64,000 nt of DNA from Fimbriimonadia bacterium (GTDB lineage: Bacteria; Armatimonadota; Fimbriimonadia; Fimbriimonadales; JABRVX01): contig JABRVX010000010.1 in assembly GCA_039961735.1 (NCBI GenBank), positions 106,531-170,530 of the forward strand, in the 5' to 3' direction. Of this stretch, positions 60,949-64,000 are shown piece by piece. Under the pieces are notes generated by a model, which saw only the letters and a program-made list of their open reading frames with translations, was not told the origin of the DNA and searched no databases. Positions within the stretch are counted from its first letter, which is position 1; the number at the start of each line of letters is the position of its first letter. Position numbers and translations under genes: made by a program.

Positions 60949-62118
60949 TCAGAACGACTCCGTAGCGTAGGTGATCGCAGCGGGGAAGTGTTTGCAGAAG
61001 GCCTCGAAGGCCGCTTCGTCACGCACCTCGATATGTCCCGCACGCCGCAACAGCATCGCGTCGGGATCACCCATGAAACACTGCGCAAAGGTGCGCTGCG
61101 TCATGCCGACCGCACAATCTTCGGGCGCGCAAGGTACCACCTCTGACACCCCGTCGCGGATGTGGACCCGATACCCTCTCGGACCTTCGGCCCACTCCGG
61201 CTCCTCGACCCGCAGGGTGTAGTCCGCCGACACGCCCTCTCGGCACTGCAACCCCAACAACGCCCCGGCATTCACCACCCGTAGCATCGGTTGTCGCAAG
61301 ATTGAAACTTCCAAGCAGGAATCGTACGGCTCGACTAACACCCAGTCATCGGCAGGTCCGTGCCACTCGACGCGCTCGATCTGCATGTCCAAGCGGCGAA
61401 TCGAACCTAACAAGCCCCGGTGGGCCTCCGATGTTAGCGCAACCATTTCCGTCAGAGTCATCTTGCCTTCGCCCACCGGTGGTAGGCAATAGTACATGTA
61501 ACCCTCTGGACCGCTCTCTCCATCGTAGACGAACATGTTGATGGGTCGGTTCCTCTCTCGTAGCAAGTGCTCCCACCTTCTCGGCGCACGCTCACAGGCA
61601 CCCCGATAGCGAGAAGCGTACGTCCTTTGCAACCACATGATCGTGTCAGTCGCCTTCGGCTCGACCTGTCGAACCCGTCTCGCCTCTGCGTCGAGTCGTA
61701 TTTCCCTGATAGGTAGCTCGAAGCGAAGGATGCGACCCACCAGCTCCCATCCGAGCTCGCGATAGAAGTCGAGGCTGAATGCCCACAACATACTGACAAG
61801 CATGCCGCGCTCCCTTGCGTGCGACACAGCGTGGTGCATCATCCTATGGGCGTGGCCGCGCCCTCGCGCGGCGGGTGCCACTGCGACACCCGCGATGCCA
61901 CTCATGGGAAGCCGGTGAGCGTCGTACACCATGTCGAAGTGGATGGAGAGGTAGGTGCTATCTAAGCGCCCATCACCCTCCAGCACGAAGGTCTGCACAC
62001 GGTCGTGCGATAGCTGGTCGAATGCTAACCGAGGCCCCCGCTCACCACGGTTGAAACAGAAATCCCAAAGCAGTTGCACCGCTTCGACGTGTTCTTCGCG
62101 AATGGGTTGAATGATCAC
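60949..62118 (-). CDS. Eis-like GNAT acetyltransferase
   Basis: The roughly 389-residue protein has the three-part Eis fold. The N-terminal GNAT domain has IAGVAVAPAARGRGHAHRMM as the acetyl-CoA site. A second GNAT-like domain follows, and a C-terminal SCP2-like domain ends at the C-terminal Phe (DPDAMLLRRAGHIEVRDEAA, then ATESF). Eis proteins acetylate amines on aminoglycosides or proteins; the C-terminal carboxylate takes part in catalysis. The GTG at 62118 with AGGAGGA 6 bases upstream is the start; the open frame to 62334 covers the neighbouring gene. It lies within the ABC exporter operon. Confidence 0.85.
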   Translation of the reverse strand: MIIQPIREEHVEAVQLLWDFCFNRGERGPRLAFDQLSHDRVQTFVLEGDGRLDSTYLSIHFDMVYDAHRLPMSGIAGVAVAPAARGRGHAHRMMHHAVSHARERGMLVSMLWAFSLDFYRELGWELVGRILRFELPIREIRLDAEARRVRQVEPKATDTIMWLQRTYASRYRGACERAPRRWEHLLRERNRPINMFVYDGESGPEGYMYYCLPPVGEGKMTLTEMVALTSEAHRGLLGSIRRLDMQIERVEWHGPADDWVLVEPYDSCLEVSILRQPMLRVVNAGALLGLQCREGVSADYTLRVEEPEWAEGPRGYRVHIRDGVSEVVPCAPEDCAVGMTQRTFAQCFMGDPDAMLLRRAGHIEVRDEAAFEAFCKHFPAAITYATESF

Positions 62119-62155
62119 GCAAGTCCTCCTGTACGACTCGGGAGCGGGATACTGG

Positions 62156-62746
62156 TTACCCCGCTCCCGAGAGCATCGGGCGCGTCCCCTGAGTTTCGCG
62201 ATACCTGGCGCGGCTAAGCGCCATGAACAACCCGCGGTTCTCTCGCCCTGGCAGCACGAGGCGTGGGCTCGGTTCGAACCCGAGCTGCGCGTAAAGGCTC
62301 CTGGCTCGGTGGTTGTCCAGCGCGGGCTCGACAACCACGAGGTCCAGATTGGTGTTGTCGAACGTGTGGCGGATCAGCGCGCGCAGCGCATCGCCGCCGT
62401 AGCCCGAGCCCCAGTGGTCGGCATGGATCTTCAGTTCTAGAGTAGCGACTCCACCACTGGGCGGATGGCTGAAGCCTGACTCCCCGACGCGCAGGCCGCG
62501 CTTCGTTTCTACGATTCGGTGTCCGAGGTCTTCGGTGAACCCGTAGCGTGCGTTCTCGTTTCGCACCTCGTTACGGACCCACCATCGCCTTATTTCCTCC
62601 GTCGTAATGCCGAGGCCGAAGGGGTACCCCACGGACGCCATCGTGCGCCCATCGTTCCACAGGCTCTCGAGAAACGGCAGGTCCCGCTCCTCGGTACGAC
62701 GGAGGTTCACGAGGTCTCCCTCGATCACGTCTCCTTGATGTTCCAT
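62156..62746 (-). CDS. RimJ/RimL-like GNAT acetyltransferase
   Basis: The 196-residue protein has a single GNAT domain: LVNLRRTEERDLPFLESLWN, LELKIHADHWGSGYGGDALR with the acetyl-CoA loop, and VEPALDNHRARSLYAQLGFE. It may acetylate an N-terminus, a spermidine-like amine or a drug. The ATG at 62746 overlaps the end of the ABC ATPase gene by 22 bases and has GAGGAGGAAG before it; a GTG at 62728 overlapping the ATPase stop is the alternative. Confidence 0.85.
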   Translation of the reverse strand: MEHQGDVIEGDLVNLRRTEERDLPFLESLWNDGRTMASVGYPFGLGITTEEIRRWWVRNEVRNENARYGFTEDLGHRIVETKRGLRVGESGFSHPPSGGVATLELKIHADHWGSGYGGDALRALIRHTFDNTNLDLVVVEPALDNHRARSLYAQLGFEPSPRLVLPGRENRGLFMALSRARYRETQGTRPMLSGAG

Positions 62747-63624
62747 TCTTCCTCCTCGAACTTCTTTCCGGTCAGGTCCATGAACACGTCTTCCATCGTG
62801 GCCGTGCCGTCGGTGCGCACGCGGGCCTTCAAGCCCTCGGCGGTGTCAATCGCGACCACTTTGCCTCGGCTCATGATGGCAATCTGCTCGCACAGGTCTT
62901 CTGCTTCCTTCATGTCGTGGGTGGTCAGCAGCACCGTGGTGCTGTGCTCCGCCCGCATCTCGGTCAGAAACGTCTGGACCTCTTTCTTCGACCGCGGGTC
63001 TAGGCCCGTCGTGGGCTCGTCTAGGAGCAGAACTTGCGGACGAGTGATGAATGCCCTCGCGATGGCCACCTTCTGCTGCTGGCCGCGCGAAAGGTGCATC
63101 ACCGGCTTGTCCAGCCGGTCCATCTCGAAGCCGAGCCGCTTTAGCGCGTCCAGCGCACGGTTCTTCGACTCGATGATGTCCAGCCCGTACAGCCGTGCTC
63201 CGTGCAACAGGTTCTCGGCGGTGGAGAGCGATTTGAAGAAGCTCGCTTCCACCGACACGCGATTGATCATTCGGCGCACCTCGAGAGGCCGCCGCACGAC
63301 GTCGACTCCGAACACTTCGAGCCGGCCCGCGTCAGGCAGCAGCAGCGTCGCGAGCATCCGGATCAACGTGGATTTCCCCGACCCGTTCGGCCCCAGTACC
63401 CCGAAGATGCCGCCCGGGCGCACCTCGAACGACACGTCGTCCACGGCCTTCTTGATCTTGCGCTTCTGCCCCACGTTGGGCAGGAATCGCCGCCAGTCTA
63501 CGAGCCGCTCCTCGTCGCCCTCCCCTTCCATGAAGGTCTTGGTGACGTGGTCTACGCGGATCGCCACCGGCTCCGGGGGCGATGTTGCCTGGTCGTCGTT
63601 AGTCGGTTTGGTTAGCACGTCCAC
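62725..63624 (-). CDS. ABC transporter ATPase (DrrA/CcmA type)
   Basis: The ATPase of 299 residues has Walker A GVLGPNGSGKSTLIRMLATL, the signature MHLSRGQQQKVAIARA, Walker B PQVLLLDEPTTGLDPRS, and the switch His in LLTTHDMKEAEDL. The C-terminal extension (KARVRTDGTATMEDVFMDLT) is typical of the ABC-2 exporter group. The GTG at 63624 is chosen because GAGGAG lies 6 bases upstream; the open frame to 63669 runs into a terminator hairpin. It is the first structural gene behind the leader peptide and hairpin. Confidence 0.9.
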   Translation of the reverse strand: MDVLTKPTNDDQATSPPEPVAIRVDHVTKTFMEGEGDEERLVDWRRFLPNVGQKRKIKKAVDDVSFEVRPGGIFGVLGPNGSGKSTLIRMLATLLLPDAGRLEVFGVDVVRRPLEVRRMINRVSVEASFFKSLSTAENLLHGARLYGLDIIESKNRALDALKRLGFEMDRLDKPVMHLSRGQQQKVAIARAFITRPQVLLLDEPTTGLDPRSKKEVQTFLTEMRAEHSTTVLLTTHDMKEAEDLCEQIAIMSRGKVVAIDTAEGLKARVRTDGTATMEDVFMDLTGKKFEEEEWNIKET

Positions 63625-63676
63625 TTCTCTCTCCTCACGGCTCTTGGCCGTCTGCCGCGGAACACACAAAGGAAAA

Positions 63677-63703
63677 CGCCACGGGTTTCCGGCTCCCGTG
63701 GCG
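63677..63703 (-). terminator. Intrinsic terminator, probable attenuator
   Basis: On the minus strand a perfect 9-base GC stem (CGCCACGGG/CCCGTGGCG, 9-base loop) is followed by TTTTCCTTT. It lies between the leader-peptide stop and the ABC ATPase start. The 5' half overlaps GACGCC (63705-63700), which can instead pair with GGCGTC inside the leader ORF. Confidence 0.75.
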
Positions 63704-63729
63704 TCGCTGCGTCCTGGTGGCTGTAAGCC

Positions 63730-63828
63730 CTACAACATTCTCCTCCCAGCAGACGCATTGACGCCCAGGAGCCCTGCGCTGTTAGCCAGCGCGAGGGACT
63801 GCAGATACAGACGGATGCGGTTGGTCAC
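63730..63828 (-). CDS. Leader peptide of the ABC exporter operon, 32 residues
   Basis: A GTG start is preceded by AGGAGGAGC with 7 bases between. The 32 residues begin MTNRIRLYLQSLALANSAGL and end in RRML; seven are Leu and four are Arg. There are 45 bases from the predicted transcription start to the GTG and 26 bases from the stop to the terminator hairpin. A stop so close to an intrinsic terminator is the pattern of a translated attenuator, in which ribosome position decides between two hairpins. The peptide has no domain and would not be expected to act on its own. Confidence 0.65.
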   Translation of the reverse strand: MTNRIRLYLQSLALANSAGLLGVNASAGRRML

Positions 63829-63880
63829 TCGATCTGCTCCTCCTGGTGAGATTGGGCCGGTCATCTCCCGAGCCGCATAC

Positions 63881-63909
63881 ACTATGGTCGGTTTTTAACG
63901 ATGTGTCAA
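63881..63909 (-). promoter_or_regulatory. Promoter of the leader-peptide/ABC exporter operon
   Basis: On the minus strand TTGACA (63909-63904), a 17-base spacer and CATAGT (63886-63881) form a good sigma-70-type promoter. The rest of the window up to 64000 shows no gene. Confidence 0.7.
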
Positions 63910-64000
63910 TAGGCGGGCACCACAAAGTCCCGAAAAGGCCCAGGAAAGTGGGCTGGCACGCCCACCCGGCCTAACTGTGGGTAGGCAGGCATTCCCACGC

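Overview
The window reads as chromosomal DNA of a high-GC diderm bacterium, most likely a member of the Armatimonadota (a Fimbriimonas-like lineage). This is inferred from a combination of traits. There are LPS-core precursor genes (kdsA, a heptose-7-phosphate kinase), several small outer-membrane barrels ending in Phe, and PEP-CTERM surface proteins. Pseudopilins carry the H-X9-DG ending, secD and secF are fused, and a bacterial proteasome operon carries a Pup-like modifier of the UBact type instead of an actinobacterial setting. No phage, transposase, CRISPR array, tRNA or rRNA was recognised.

Layout. 1-5.7 kb: 3' part of kdsA, a PEP-CTERM protein, a barrel, then a c-di-GMP-effector-like (MshEN) pseudokinase next to a ParA-like protein with a degenerate P-loop and a family 2 glycosyltransferase. 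5.9-15.0 kb: secreted proteins (two PQQ-type propellers, one with a dockerin-like tail, a DUF5916 barrel protein, an esterase, a lipoprotein hydrolase). 15.3-19.3 kb, minus strand: one compact operon of two barrels, prs, a class II aldolase, acylphosphatase, the heptose kinase and a 40-residue basic protein. 19.4-27.2 kb: secDF behind a near-consensus promoter, a TetR-sigma pair with a palindromic operator, and rng plus a GAF histidine kinase. rng appears to start at an ATA codon. 27.2-28.0 kb: a structured non-coding region with its own strong minus-strand promoter. 28.1-34.9 kb: aquaporin, peroxiredoxin, thioredoxin-like protein, a Lys/Ala-rich zinc-ribbon protein, ftsB-like, pyk, a glutamine amidotransferase and an M24 peptidase. 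34.9-35.9 kb: an array of a short imperfect palindrome with a 107-bp duplication. 35.9-41.3 kb: secreted propeller, PEP-CTERM protein, D-Ala-D-Ala dipeptidase and an unknown secreted protein.

41.4-47.4 kb, minus strand: a proteasome operon, M24 aminopeptidase - dop - UBact - prcB - prcA - pafA. The last five genes are chained by 4-base stop/start overlaps. Dop and PafA should process and ligate the small modifier to target proteins, PrcA/PrcB degrade them, and the peptidase could finish the peptides. The ring ATPase is not in the window.

47.6-64.0 kb: FucU/RbsD-like protein, GH116 and GH63-like glycosidases, a thiolase-like/DUF35 pair, and a TPP riboswitch followed by pseudopilin - ykoE - pseudopilin - amidohydrolase. 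Last comes a minus-strand ABC exporter operon with two acetyltransferases between the ATPase and the permease. That operon is preceded by a promoter, a 32-residue leader peptide and a terminator hairpin that can be opposed by a competing hairpin, which is the architecture of a transcription attenuator.
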